From an uncultured Clostridia bacterium (GTDB lineage Bacteria > Bacillota > Clostridia > Christensenellales > CAG-917): a stretch of DNA of 49,772 nucleotides. Shown piece after piece: positions 1 to 8,170 of this stretch; positions within the stretch are counted from its first letter, which is position 1; the number at the start of each line of letters is the position of its first letter. The translations under genes were made by a program, and so were the position numbers. The stretch is from contig CANQNQ010000009.1 in the NCBI GenBank assembly GCA_947625225.1, forward strand, positions 1 through 49,772, written 5' to 3'. The notes beneath the pieces are model-generated. The model did no database searches. It saw only the letters and a list, made by a program, of their open reading frames with translations, and was not told the origin of the DNA.

Positions 1-295
1 GCGAGGGCGTTTCTGCCCTCGCTTTCTGCATTAAAATGGGACGCAAGTTATGTTCAACTTACGTCCCACTTGGCGCACCAATTGAGCGAGCATACCCGAT
101 AAAGAAAGCAGGCGAGCGTTGAACTGTGAGCGAAAGCAGGTAGCGGAATTCACCCCACAAAAACACTTTGTGTTTTCGCGGGGACCCCGAATATCTATTC
201 CAATAAAAATCTTCAAGGCTCACAATATCTCGCAGTGAATGCGGTTATGGCAATATTTCTCCTCTCATCCGTCTGTCGCACGCAAATTTACCACC
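1..295. other. Non-coding left edge with several hairpins
   Basis: No convincing gene is seen here. Bases 1-23 form a GC-rich hairpin (GCGAGGGC paired with GCCCTCGC) followed by a T-rich stretch, which looks like the terminator of a gene left of the window. A second hairpin lies at 38-67 (GGGACG and AAGTT arms) and is followed within 13 bases by an ACCA. A third at 153-183 has CCCC/GGGG outer arms around a short AAACAC/TGTTT stem. A 61-codon reading frame on the minus strand has no ribosome binding site and is not called. Confidence 0.5.
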
Positions 296-324
296 TTGTC
301 AAAATGAAATATGTATATTATAAT
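296..324 (+). promoter_or_regulatory. Sigma-A promoter of the alpha/beta hydrolase
   Basis: TTGTCA at 296-301 and a perfect TATAAT at 319-324 are separated by 17 bp, 24 bp upstream of the start codon at 349. Confidence 0.75.
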
Positions 325-348
325 TGAAATATATTTGGGGGAATAAAT

Positions 349-1224
349 ATGAGATCGTTTGACGGAAAAGAGATCTACACTCGCGCTTGGGACGAAGTTG
401 AGCAGCCCAAGGGCGTTATTCAGCTGTGTCACGGCATGGCGGAGCATTCGGGCAGATATGAGGCGTTTGCGCAATTTATGAACGCCAACGGCTACATAGT
501 GTTTGCGGACGACCACCGCGGGCACGGACGCACGGACGACGGCGCGGGACATTGCGAGGGCGAATTTGTGGGAGACACTGTGAAGGACCTGCTGTACTTC
601 AACGTATATCTCAAGGGGAAGTATCCCGATTTGCCCATTATATTTTTCGGGCACTCCTACGGCAGCTGTCTGGCGCAGCGATTTATAGAGTTTGACACGG
701 GTATAGCCGCGTGCGTCATGACGGGTGTGGGTTGCGCTCCGCACGGAGTGTGCAAGCTGGCTCAGGCGCTACTGGCTCCCGTCAAGGGCATGATGCCGCG
801 CAAGTTGGTCAAGTTGGGCGATATGGGCAGGTTTGAGGACAACGACGTGCCGCACGCCTGGCTTACCAAGGACAAAGATATTCGCGCGCAGTACGCCGCC
901 GACCAATACAGCGGGCATGCGTGCTCGATGACGTACTACTACGGCTTTGTGAAGCTGATGGCGGACAGCAGCAAGCGGGCAAATATGCAAAATATATCCG
1001 AGCAGTTGCCCGTCGGCATATTCTGCGGCAAGGATGATCCCTGCGGCAACCGCGGCAAGATGCCCGCAAAATTGGCGAAAAAGTATCAAAAACTTGGCTT
1101 GGACGTCACCCTCAAACTGTACAAAAACGACAGACACGAGGTGCTTAACGAGACGGACAGGGAAGTTGTATACGGCGATATTTTGAAATTTATAGAGGCG
1201 CATATAGATAAGCCGTCGAAGTAA
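349..1224 (+). CDS. Alpha/beta hydrolase, monoacylglycerol lipase-like
   Basis: A 291-residue soluble serine hydrolase of the Hydrolase_4 (lysophospholipase/monoglyceride lipase) type. The oxyanion-hole region LCHGMAEHSGRY is at about residues 26-37, and the nucleophile elbow GHSYGS places the catalytic Ser at 103. The likely acid is one of the Asp residues in GKDDP (229-230) and the likely base is His263 in DRHEV. There is no signal peptide, so it should be cytoplasmic. The start has a good GGGGGAA ribosome site. It is 36 bp upstream of the flavin reductase and may be co-transcribed with it. A paralogue with the same N-terminal layout lies at 32802-33725. The family is clear; the substrate (acylglycerol, lysophospholipid or another ester) cannot be read from the sequence. 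Confidence 0.85.
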   Translation: MRSFDGKEIYTRAWDEVEQPKGVIQLCHGMAEHSGRYEAFAQFMNANGYIVFADDHRGHGRTDDGAGHCEGEFVGDTVKDLLYFNVYLKGKYPDLPIIFFGHSYGSCLAQRFIEFDTGIAACVMTGVGCAPHGVCKLAQALLAPVKGMMPRKLVKLGDMGRFEDNDVPHAWLTKDKDIRAQYAADQYSGHACSMTYYYGFVKLMADSSKRANMQNISEQLPVGIFCGKDDPCGNRGKMPAKLAKKYQKLGLDVTLKLYKNDRHEVLNETDREVVYGDILKFIEAHIDKPSK

Positions 1225-1260
1225 GACGGACAAAATATATATCTTTAAGGAAGGCGGAAT

Positions 1261-3324
1261 ATGAAACAAAATATTGAAGCTCTGTTTACTCCTTGGAATA
1301 TAGGAAACGTGCAAATCAAAAACAGGATAGTGCTGACTTCCATGGGCGGCACCAACCTGCTGGGCTGGATGGAGAAAAACCATTTTGACAAGGCGGGCGC
1401 GCGCTTCATCATGGAGGTCGCCAAAAACAACGTCGGCCTGGTGCTGCCCGGTTGCCAGCCCGTGTACAACCCGATGTTCGGGCAGTGGCTGTACAAAAAC
1501 GACAAGATGTACAAGGACTTGGCGGAGTGGATGCCCAAGCTGCACGCGACGGGCGCAAAGCTGTTTGTGCAACTGACGGCGGGCTTCGGACGTTCGTTTA
1601 CAATATCGGAAATGATGGAAAAACTGTACGTCAATCCCGTCCTGCGCGCCATCGCAAAGCCGTTTATGGATCTGGACAAGATCACCGCTACGGCGTCACC
1701 GTCGCCCAATCGCTGGTCGGACAAGGTGCCCTCAAGAGAGATGACCGTGCCCGAGATAGAGGAGTTTGTGGAGGCGTTTGCGATCTGCGCCAAAAAATTG
1801 AAGGACGCGGGAGTGGACGGCGTTGAGATCCACGCCGTGCACGAGGGCTATCTGCTTGACCAATTTACGCTCAAATACGTCAACAAGCGCACGGACAAGT
1901 ACGGCGGCAGCTTGGAAAACCGCTACAGATTTGCCACCGACATAGTTAAGGCGATAAAGCGCGAGTGCGGCGAGGACTTCCCGGTGTCGCTGCGCTACAG
2001 CGTCGTGTCCAAAACCAAGGGCTTCCGCAGCGGCGCGCTGCCCGGCGAAGAGTACGAGGAGGTCGGCCGCGATATGGCGGAGAGCGAGCAGGCTGTCAAG
2101 CTGCTGGAAGAGGCGGGCTACGACATGCTGAACTGCGACAACGGCACCTACGACGCTTGGTATTGGGCGCATCCGCCCATTTACATGCCCGAAAACTGCA
2201 ACCTCGAGGATGTGGAACACATCAAAAACTTCTGCAACATCCCCGTGGTGTGCGCGGGCAGGCTTGACCCCGTCACGGCGGCGGAAGCCATCTCGCAGGG
2301 CAAGCTGGACGGCGCGGGCTTCGCGAGGCAGTTTCTCGCCGATCCCGAATGGGTTACAAAGCTTATAGAGGACAGGGAGGAGGATATCCGCCCCTGCATA
2401 CTCTGCCACAACGGCTGTTTCAATATGTGCCACTACAAGGGCGTGCCAAACGACCAGGATCTTAACGACAGCCTGCACCTCGCGCGTTGCGCCGTCAACG
2501 CGGAGATGCTGCAGTGGGACAAGCACTACATCAAAAAGACAAATTCGCCCAAGCGCGTCGTCATCATCGGCGGCGGCATAGGCGGCATGGAGGCGGCAAG
2601 GGTGCTCAAATTGCAGGGCAATCAACCCGTCATCTACGAAAAGAGCGACAGTTTGGGCGGCACCTTCAGGGCTGCGAGCGCGGAGAGCTATAAGGGCAGG
2701 TTGCGCGCGCTGCTCAAATGGTATATCGCGCAAATGGAAAAGCTGGGCGTAGAGGTCCACCTCAACAGCGAGGTCACAAGCCTTGCTCAATTTGGCAATT
2801 GCGACATAATAATTGCCACCGGCGCCACTGCGCGCGTGCTGAAAAGCGTTCCCGGGCACGAAAAGATGATAGAAGCCTGCGAATTCCTCAACAAAGAGAA
2901 GGCTGTGGGGGACAGCGTGGCTATAATCGGAGGCGGACTCACGGGCTGCGAGATCGCCTACGAGCTGGCGCTTATGGGCAAAAAACCCGTCATTGTGGAG
3001 ATGAAGGACGACCTAATCGCGCAAAAGGGCGTGTGCCTCGCCAACAGCTCTTATCTGAGGGAATGGTTCGAGCTGCACAAGGTGCCCGTATACCTCGAGA
3101 CCGCGCTCTCAGAGGTCAAGGACGGTTCGATCGTGTGCAAACGCAAGGACGGGCAGATCGTGGAGATCGCGTGCGACAGCGTGATAAGCTCCGCGGGATA
3201 TATCCCCGCGCCTCTCGCTCCGGAGGGCAAAAAGGTGCATCTGGTGGGCGATTGCAAGGGCGTAGGCAACCTGCGCACTGTCATCTGGCGCGCCTACGAG
3301 GTCGCGATGCAGGTGGGGCAATAA
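1261..3324 (+). CDS. OYE-family FMN/FAD/[4Fe-4S] oxidoreductase (2-enoate/dienoyl-CoA reductase-like)
   Basis: A 687-residue enzyme with the architecture of 2,4-dienoyl-CoA reductase, 2-enoate reductase and BaiCD/BaiH. An N-terminal Old Yellow Enzyme TIM barrel (about 1-370) binds FMN and contains IHAVHEGYLLDQFTL and KYGGSLENR. The cysteine cluster CILCHNGCFNMC plus a later Cys in ARCAVN should ligate one [4Fe-4S]. The C-terminal half carries Rossmann signatures GGGIGGMEAA and GGGLTGCE for FAD and NAD(P)H. The family reduces activated C=C bonds of enoates, enoyl-CoAs or steroid-type substrates; the actual substrate is unknown. A clear AAGGAAGG ribosome site precedes the ATG. No terminator is seen after the hydrolase, so a two-gene transcript is plausible. 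The protein is full length for the family. Confidence 0.85.
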   Translation: MKQNIEALFTPWNIGNVQIKNRIVLTSMGGTNLLGWMEKNHFDKAGARFIMEVAKNNVGLVLPGCQPVYNPMFGQWLYKNDKMYKDLAEWMPKLHATGAKLFVQLTAGFGRSFTISEMMEKLYVNPVLRAIAKPFMDLDKITATASPSPNRWSDKVPSREMTVPEIEEFVEAFAICAKKLKDAGVDGVEIHAVHEGYLLDQFTLKYVNKRTDKYGGSLENRYRFATDIVKAIKRECGEDFPVSLRYSVVSKTKGFRSGALPGEEYEEVGRDMAESEQAVKLLEEAGYDMLNCDNGTYDAWYWAHPPIYMPENCNLEDVEHIKNFCNIPVVCAGRLDPVTAAEAISQGKLDGAGFARQFLADPEWVTKLIEDREEDIRPCILCHNGCFNMCHYKGVPNDQDLNDSLHLARCAVNAEMLQWDKHYIKKTNSPKRVVIIGGGIGGMEAARVLKLQGNQPVIYEKSDSLGGTFRAASAESYKGRLRALLKWYIAQMEKLGVEVHLNSEVTSLAQFGNCDIIIATGATARVLKSVPGHEKMIEACEFLNKEKAVGDSVAIIGGGLTGCEIAYELALMGKKPVIVEMKDDLIAQKGVCLANSSYLREWFELHKVPVYLETALSEVKDGSIVCKRKDGQIVEIACDSVISSAGYIPAPLAPEGKKVHLVGDCKGVGNLRTVIWRAYEVAMQVGQ

Positions 3325-3337
3325 TAAGCAAACTTTG

Positions 3338-3367
3338 TTGACAACAACCGCGGGCCGTTGATACAAT
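3338..3367 (+). promoter_or_regulatory. Promoter of the ABC exporter pair
   Basis: A perfect TTGACA at 3338-3343 and TACAAT at 3362-3367 are 18 bp apart, 14 bp after the reductase stop codon and 45 bp before the GTG start. Confidence 0.7.
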
Positions 3368-3412
3368 GGGCTCGCGTACGGACGGCGCAATAGCAACAAG
3401 AGGAGATTCGCA

Positions 3413-4330
3413 GTGGAAAAGGTGATCACCGTCAGAGCGTTGGAAAAATCATACGGAGACGTAAAGGCTGTCAAGGGCATCGACTTCGATGTCGAAAAGG
3501 GCAGTCTTTTCGCGTTTCTGGGCATAAACGGCGCGGGAAAAAGCACTACCATCAATATGCTTTGCACGCTGCTCAAACCCGACGGAGGCGAAGCAAAAAT
3601 ATGCGGGCACGACCTCATACGCGACGCGCAGACGATCAGATCCAAGATAGGGGTGGTGTTTCAGGGCAGTGTGCTGGACAAGCGCCTCACCGTGCTTGAA
3701 AATCTCACCTCGCGCGCGGCGTTTTACGGCATTTTCGGCAAGGATTGCAAGCGGCGCATTGCGCAACTTGACGACATCCTTGATTTACACGAGCTGCTGC
3801 CTCGACCCTACGGCAAGCTCAGCGGCGGCCAGCGCAGAAGGGTGGACCTTGCGCGCGGACTTATCAACACGCCTCAGCTGCTGTTCCTCGACGAGCCGAC
3901 CACGGGCTTGGACCCGCAGACGCGCAAAACCGTTTGGGACGCCGTGCAACACCTCAGAGAGGGCGGACTCAGCGTGTTTTTGACGACGCATTATATGGAG
4001 GAAGCGGACGGCGCGGACGACGTGGTGATAATCGACGGCGGAAGCATAGCGGCGAAGGGGACTCCCGTGCAACTCAAAAATCAATACTCCTCCGACTATC
4101 TCAAAATTTACAACGAGCGGACGGAGGAACTTGACGCGCTTGTCGATGGCAGGGACTTTGAGTACGAAAACGGCTGTTACAAGGTAAGTATGCGTGACAG
4201 CGCCGACGCAAAGGCGTTTCTGCTTGCGGCAGAACAGGTCAAGGATTTTGAGGTGGTCAAGGGCAATATGGACGACGTGTTCTTGAATGTGACGGGCAAA
4301 AGGCTGGGTGCGGACGGGGACGCGGATTGA
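3413..4330 (+). CDS. ABC transporter ATP-binding protein (DrrA-like)
   Basis: A 305-residue nucleotide-binding subunit of an ABC-2 type exporter. Walker A is GINGAGKST, followed by the Q-loop region VVFQGSVLD. The signature is LSGGQRRRVDLARGL, Walker B is LLFLDEPTTGLD, and the switch His lies in TTHYMEEAD. The C-terminal ~80 residues match the accessory domain of the DrrA/antibiotic-exporter branch. The start is GTG, chosen because AGGAGA lies 7 bases upstream and the protein begins directly with the ABC fold. It pairs with the permease 156 bp downstream and hydrolyses ATP at the inner membrane face. The exported substrate (drug, peptide or lipid) is unknown. Confidence 0.88.
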   Translation: MEKVITVRALEKSYGDVKAVKGIDFDVEKGSLFAFLGINGAGKSTTINMLCTLLKPDGGEAKICGHDLIRDAQTIRSKIGVVFQGSVLDKRLTVLENLTSRAAFYGIFGKDCKRRIAQLDDILDLHELLPRPYGKLSGGQRRRVDLARGLINTPQLLFLDEPTTGLDPQTRKTVWDAVQHLREGGLSVFLTTHYMEEADGADDVVIIDGGSIAAKGTPVQLKNQYSSDYLKIYNERTEELDALVDGRDFEYENGCYKVSMRDSADAKAFLLAAEQVKDFEVVKGNMDDVFLNVTGKRLGADGDAD

Positions 4331-4395
4331 CAACCGTAACGTTGTAAACAGTGGAGTCTCGGCATTCAAAAATTGCCGTAAATTGTAAAACAGTA

Positions 4396-4420
4396 TTCCA
4401 AAAAGCCGGAGTTTTTGGAA
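4396..4420 (+). other. Hairpin between ATPase and permease
   Basis: TTCCAAAAA and TTTTTGGAA form a 9-bp stem in the 156-bp gap between the two ABC subunits. It lacks a proper U-tract, so it may be a processing or stability element rather than a full terminator. Confidence 0.35.
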
Positions 4421-4486
4421 AAGTATTCTCAAAATACGACTTTTTTGTAAGTGTGCCAAGCGCACAAACGATGTACGGAGAACTGT

Positions 4487-5470
4487 ATGGAAGGTGCTGT
4501 GAAAAATAGGTCGGACGAGCTCAAGCGCGACGTCAAAATGTTTTTCGCCTTGCTCAAACGAGGGCTGAAGATCTTTCTGTCGGACAAGATGTCCGTGTTT
4601 TTCTCGCTGCTTGCGCCGCTTATCATATTGATGTTGTACGTGCTGTTTTTAAGCGACATACAGATGGATTCCATCGAGTCGGCGATGGCTGGTCTGCCCA
4701 TAGATCACGACGTGCTTCGGGGCATAGTGGACGGCTGGATGCTGGCGGGCGTGTTGGCGACGTCCTGCATAACGGTGGGCTTTTCGGCGCAGTCGGTGCT
4801 GATCGGCGACAGGGAAACGGGAGTACTCAACGACATGCTCACCTCGCCCATAAAGCGCGGAGTGCTCAACGCCGGCTACATCGCCTGCAACTTTGTCATC
4901 ACGCTGGTCATCACCACGATAGTTATGCTGGTGGCGTTTATTTACCTCGCGGCAACAAATTGGTATCTTTCCGCGGCGGATGTGGGCGAGTGCATAGGCA
5001 TTTTGCTGCTCAGCGTGCTGGGAAGCTCGCTGTTGTCGGGCATAATATGCATATTTATCAAAACGCAGTCCGCGCACGGCGCGTTTACGGGCATACTCAG
5101 CGCCGCGATAGGCTTCTTTATAGGCGCGTATATGCCCATTTCGATTTTTCCAAAGGCGATACAGTACGTGGCGTTGTTCATCCACGGCAGTTATTCCGCG
5201 GGCGTGTTCCGCAATGTGTTCACAAGGGGAGCGATGGCAGAGGTGGAAAAGCTGTCGCCCATCGCCGCCGACGCCGTAAAGGATCACTTTTCCATGAATA
5301 TGGACGCATTCGGCAAGACGATCTACAGTAACGACATGTGGATCATCCTCGCCGTGTTTTGCGTCGCGCTGGCAATTGCGCTCAGCGCCTTGTACTTTGC
5401 CTCCTCAAGAAGCAGCGAGTTCCTCAACATGTTTGTCCGCCGCAAAAACAAAAAACATGCCAAGAAGTGA
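4487..5470 (+). CDS. ABC-2 type transporter permease
   Basis: A 327-residue integral membrane protein of the ABC-2 family (DrrB-like). After a short cytoplasmic N-terminus it has a first membrane segment (FFSLLAPLIILMLYVLFL), a large loop, then about five hydrophobic segments, and a Lys/Arg-rich C-terminus. It should form the membrane pore energised by the ATPase encoded just upstream. The start at 4487 is preferred over a GTG 36 bases upstream because GGAGAA lies just ahead of it, although the 4-base spacing is tight. A third candidate, ATG at 4538, has no ribosome site. Substrate unknown. Confidence 0.8.
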   Translation: MEGAVKNRSDELKRDVKMFFALLKRGLKIFLSDKMSVFFSLLAPLIILMLYVLFLSDIQMDSIESAMAGLPIDHDVLRGIVDGWMLAGVLATSCITVGFSAQSVLIGDRETGVLNDMLTSPIKRGVLNAGYIACNFVITLVITTIVMLVAFIYLAATNWYLSAADVGECIGILLLSVLGSSLLSGIICIFIKTQSAHGAFTGILSAAIGFFIGAYMPISIFPKAIQYVALFIHGSYSAGVFRNVFTRGAMAEVEKLSPIAADAVKDHFSMNMDAFGKTIYSNDMWIILAVFCVALAIALSALYFASSRSSEFLNMFVRRKNKKHAKK

Positions 5471-5547
5471 GCTTGTGATACGAAAAGTAAAATGATTACG
5501 TAAATTAACGGATAGCTGTCCGTAGTGGAGCACGACGAGCAGCTGTT

Positions 5548-5969
5548 GTGTGCGGAGTAGACCAAAAAAGCACGTGACCTCAGCGTACTTTTTGCATACA
5601 AAAAGCACGCAAGGTCGATGCGCAAACCAAAGAGCGCCGTAGGCGCAATACCAAACACGAAAATTAGGCGAGTTATATCTGTGGATACAGATATCATGAG
5701 CCGTTAAGATTTTTGTGTGCGGTAGGAGACCAAAAAAGCGTATGACCTTTATTGCGCTTTTGCTAAAGTAAAAGCGCATCAGGTCGATGCGCAACCATAG
5801 GGCGAAGCCCAACACCAAGCATAAAAATTAGCAAAGTTATATGCGCGGACGCGCATATCTACGTAGCGTTAAGATTTTTATGCGCGGTAGGAGACCAAAA
5901 AAGCACGTGACACTTTCGTGCTTTTGCAAAAACAAAAGCACGTCGTGTCTTGACGTGCTTTTTTGGTCT
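5548..5969. repeat. Three tandem hairpin-rich units with covarying stems
   Basis: Imperfect units of about 166 bp begin near 5548, 5714 and 5881; the third is cut short by tRNA-Pro(GGG). Each has GACCAAAAAAGC near its start and then a long hairpin. The outer stem is GACCT/AGGTC in units 1 and 2 and GACAC/GTGTC in unit 3. The inner stem is GCGT..ACGC, GCGCTTTT/AAAAGCGC and CGTGCTTTT/AAAAGCACG. Units 1 and 2 also share a small hairpin (GCGCC/GGCGC against GGGC/GCCC) and a third (ATATCTGT/ACAGATAT against ATATGCGC/GCGCATAT), enclosed by a stem ACACGAAAAT/ATTTTTGTGT against GCATAAAAAT/ATTTTTATGC. Both arms change together. No coding potential is convincing in either direction. Confidence 0.75.
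5926..5963 (-). terminator. Rho-independent terminator of tRNA-Pro(GGG)
   Basis: On the minus strand, directly after the CCA end, GCACGTC pairs with GACGTGC and is followed by TTTTGTTTTT. The same bases form half of a larger inverted repeat (5892-5908 with 5953-5969, 17 bp perfect), so two structures compete. Confidence 0.65.
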
Positions 5970-6040
5970 GGGTGAGAAGACTTGAACTTCCGGCCTCATG
6001 AACCCCATTCATGCGCGCTACCAAACTGCGCCACACCCAG
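5964..6040 (-). tRNA. tRNA-Pro (anticodon GGG)
   Basis: A 77-base cloverleaf: acceptor CTGGGTG/CACCCAG, D-stem GCGC/GCGC with loop AGTTTGGTA, anticodon stem CATGA/TCATG with loop ATGGGGT (anticodon GGG, reads CCC/CCU), variable AGGCC, T-arm GGAAG-TTCAAGT-CTTCT, discriminator A and encoded CCA. It is transcribed leftward into the repeat array. Confidence 0.95.
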
Positions 6041-6051
6041 ATTGCTTGTAC

Positions 6052-6080
6052 ATTATAATCAAAAACTTGCGAATTGTACA
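6052..6080 (-). promoter_or_regulatory. Promoter of tRNA-Pro(GGG)
   Basis: On the minus strand TATAAT (6057-6052) lies 17 bp from TGTACA (6080-6075), 11 bp upstream of the tRNA 5' end. The -35 box is weak (4 of 6). Confidence 0.5.
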
Positions 6081-6171
6081 GCGGTTTTTGCTATTTTCTC
6101 AAATTATTTTTTTGAAAAGCGGATCGTCTTTTGCAATTTTGTACGATTTGTTAAAAATTTTTAATGAAGTC

Positions 6172-6200
6172 TTGTCAAACGGTCAATATTTTGATATTAT
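6172..6200 (+). promoter_or_regulatory. Promoter of the sugar symporter gene
   Basis: TTGTCA at 6172-6177 and TATTAT at 6195-6200, spacer 17 bp, 30 bp before the start codon. Confidence 0.65.
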
Positions 6201-6230
6201 ATTATTAACAAATTCTTAAAGGGGAGAATT

Positions 6231-8030
6231 ATGGACGCAGTTGACAATCAAGCGGTGGCGGAAAATACCGCTCCCGCGAGCTCGGATGGCTCTGTCAAGG
6301 GTGAAAAAATGCCGCGCCGCAATTTCATTATGTTCCCGTTGGGGACTGTGGGGCGCGACTTTTTGTATCAGCTTTGGAACGGCTATCTGCTCACTTACAT
6401 CATTTTCACAAAGAATCTGACCACTGCCCAATTTGTCATGGTCACCGTCATAATTGTGCTGGCGCGCATATTTGACGCGTTCAACGATCCGTTTATGGGC
6501 GGCATTGTTGAAAACACACGAACAAAATGGGGCAAGTACAAACCGTGGCAGCTTATCGGCGCCATACTCACGGGCGGCGTTATTGTGGCGCTGTTCAACG
6601 TGGATCTTGACGGATGGGCGTTTATCGGCTTCCTTGCGTTGATGTACTTCTTCTTCTCCATCACCTACACGATGAACGACATTTCGTATTGGGGCATGCT
6701 GCCGTCGCTGACGTCCGATCCCGACGAGCGCAACAAGCTGACCTCTTTCTCGCAGTTGGCGGTCTCGTTGGGCGGCGGACTTGCGGGTATTGCGATCCCC
6801 CTGTTCACCACGGGCGATGTGGCGATGAAGTGGTTCGGCGGCGCGCAAGGCGGCTTTGCGATCACATCCATCATAGTGGTGGTCGTGATGGTGGGCTTCC
6901 AAATGTTCACTCTGTTCGGAGTCAAGGAGAAGCCATTGCCTCCATCCTTGCAGAAGGTCAAGATAATGCGCATAAGGGACATCGTCAAGGTCATCCGCAA
7001 AAACGACCAGTTGTTGTGGTGTTCCCTCTTGCTGCTGCTGTGGACGATATTGTCGGCGATAGGCAACGGCAACCTGCTTACATACTACATCTATTTTGAA
7101 TTCGGATATCAAGGCATGCTGGGCACGATATTCTTTGTGTTTGTCAGCATATTGTCTGTGGCATTCACGTTGTTCTATCCCTGGTTCTCCAAAAAACTGG
7201 GCAGAGACAGGACGCTGTATTCCTGCGGCATAAGCCTCATCGTGTCCTACGCCATATTGCTGGCGCTGGGCGTGGCGTTGCCCAATGAGGGCGGATTCAC
7301 CATCCCCATACTCAACCTGCCCATCACTTACAAGTTCTTCGCGATGGCGCTTGGCTTTGCGCTGACGGGCTGGGCGAACGGCTTCTACATGGTCATGCTG
7401 ATCAACATCACCAACACCGTCGAGTACAACGAGTGGAAGACGGGCAGCCGCGACGAGGCGTTGATCTTCTCCATGCGCCCGCTCACATCCAAGCTCGGTT
7501 CCGCAATCACGCAGGGCCTGGTGTCGTTGGTGCTCATCATCACCGGCGCGCGCCTGTACACCAACCAGATCGCCGACGTCGAAAGGATGAAGGACATCAC
7601 CGCCGACGAAAAGAGCTCCCAAGTCGCCGGGATATTGGGCAACATGGACCCCAAGGTAAAGACGGGCGTGCTTATCTGTATGTGCGTCATTCCCATCGTG
7701 CTGATGATCGTTGCGCTTGTCATCTACAAGTTGAAGTGCAAGCTCAATGAGCCCACCCTCGCCAAGATGATTGAGGAGATAGAGGAGCGCAAGGCGGCGG
7801 AAGCCGAGGAGCAGGCCGAAGAGGAGAGCGCTGAAGAATCAGAAGCGGCAGCGGACGAGGTTGTGGAGGAGACCACCGAGGACAAGATAGTCAAAGTGCA
7901 GGCGGCTATAGCCCAATCCGAAGCAAAGATAGCCCGCATTGATGCCGAGATCGCCAAGTTGCATGCAAACGAGGCAAGGGCAAAGGCGGAAGCGGCAAAG
8001 GCCGCGGCAAGCGCCGAGGAGCAAAAGTAA
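6231..8030 (+). CDS. GPH-family sugar:cation symporter (MelB/YicJ-like) with coiled-coil tail
   Basis: A 599-residue transporter of the glycoside-pentoside-hexuronide:cation symporter branch of the MFS. The first ~510 residues hold about 12 membrane segments and family landmarks such as FDAFNDPFMGGIVENTRTKWGKY split over residues ~80-105, YMNDIS-type Asp/Asn residues after helix 4, and NTVEYNEWKTG near helix 10-11. It should import a glycoside or oligosaccharide with Na+ or H+. Residues ~513-599 are a charged Glu/Ala/Lys-rich extension predicted to be cytoplasmic coiled coil (KIVKVQAAIAQSEAKIARI), which ordinary MelB-type proteins lack. AGGGGAGA is a good ribosome site. It is monocistronic, with a promoter before and a terminator after. 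Substrate unknown. Confidence 0.85.
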   Translation: MDAVDNQAVAENTAPASSDGSVKGEKMPRRNFIMFPLGTVGRDFLYQLWNGYLLTYIIFTKNLTTAQFVMVTVIIVLARIFDAFNDPFMGGIVENTRTKWGKYKPWQLIGAILTGGVIVALFNVDLDGWAFIGFLALMYFFFSITYTMNDISYWGMLPSLTSDPDERNKLTSFSQLAVSLGGGLAGIAIPLFTTGDVAMKWFGGAQGGFAITSIIVVVVMVGFQMFTLFGVKEKPLPPSLQKVKIMRIRDIVKVIRKNDQLLWCSLLLLLWTILSAIGNGNLLTYYIYFEFGYQGMLGTIFFVFVSILSVAFTLFYPWFSKKLGRDRTLYSCGISLIVSYAILLALGVALPNEGGFTIPILNLPITYKFFAMALGFALTGWANGFYMVMLINITNTVEYNEWKTGSRDEALIFSMRPLTSKLGSAITQGLVSLVLIITGARLYTNQIADVERMKDITADEKSSQVAGILGNMDPKVKTGVLICMCVIPIVLMIVALVIYKLKCKLNEPTLAKMIEEIEERKAAEAEEQAEEESAEESEAAADEVVEETTEDKIVKVQAAIAQSEAKIARIDAEIAKLHANEARAKAEAAKAAASAEEQK

Positions 8031-8048
8031 AATATTTTACGCAATATG

Positions 8049-8074
8049 GGACCGCAAGAAATTGCGGTCCTTTT
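8049..8074 (+). terminator. Terminator after the symporter
   Basis: GGACCGCAA pairs with TTGCGGTCC across a 4-base loop and is followed by TTTT. Confidence 0.85.
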
Positions 8075-8135
8075 GCTTGCGCGTGAGATTTGTATTATAT
8101 ATAAATATATCTATTGATAAAATGTTAAAAATCGA

Positions 8136-8164
8136 TTGACAAAAGGCGGCGGTTTTGGTACAGT
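8136..8164 (+). promoter_or_regulatory. Promoter of rplU-prp-rpmA
   Basis: A perfect TTGACA at 8136-8141 and TACAGT at 8159-8164, spacer 17 bp. Confidence 0.7.
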
Positions 8165-8170
8165 AGAATG

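Noticed and set aside
31..216. A minus-strand frame whose first residues, KIFIGIDIRG, resemble the start of the YfcE-type protein (KIFIGSDIHG)
   Set aside because: Only about 13 identical bases at the DNA level, no metal motifs afterwards and no ribosome site; probably coincidence or a very small relic.
5323..5818. Two minus-strand frames of 124 and 137 codons across the repeat array
   Set aside because: They arise from the tandem repeat itself; stem covariation argues against protein coding, and no start signals are present.
5548..5969. Insertion sequence or MITE explanation for the repeats
   Set aside because: No transposase, no consistent terminal inverted repeats around each unit and no target-site duplication could be found; not fully excluded.
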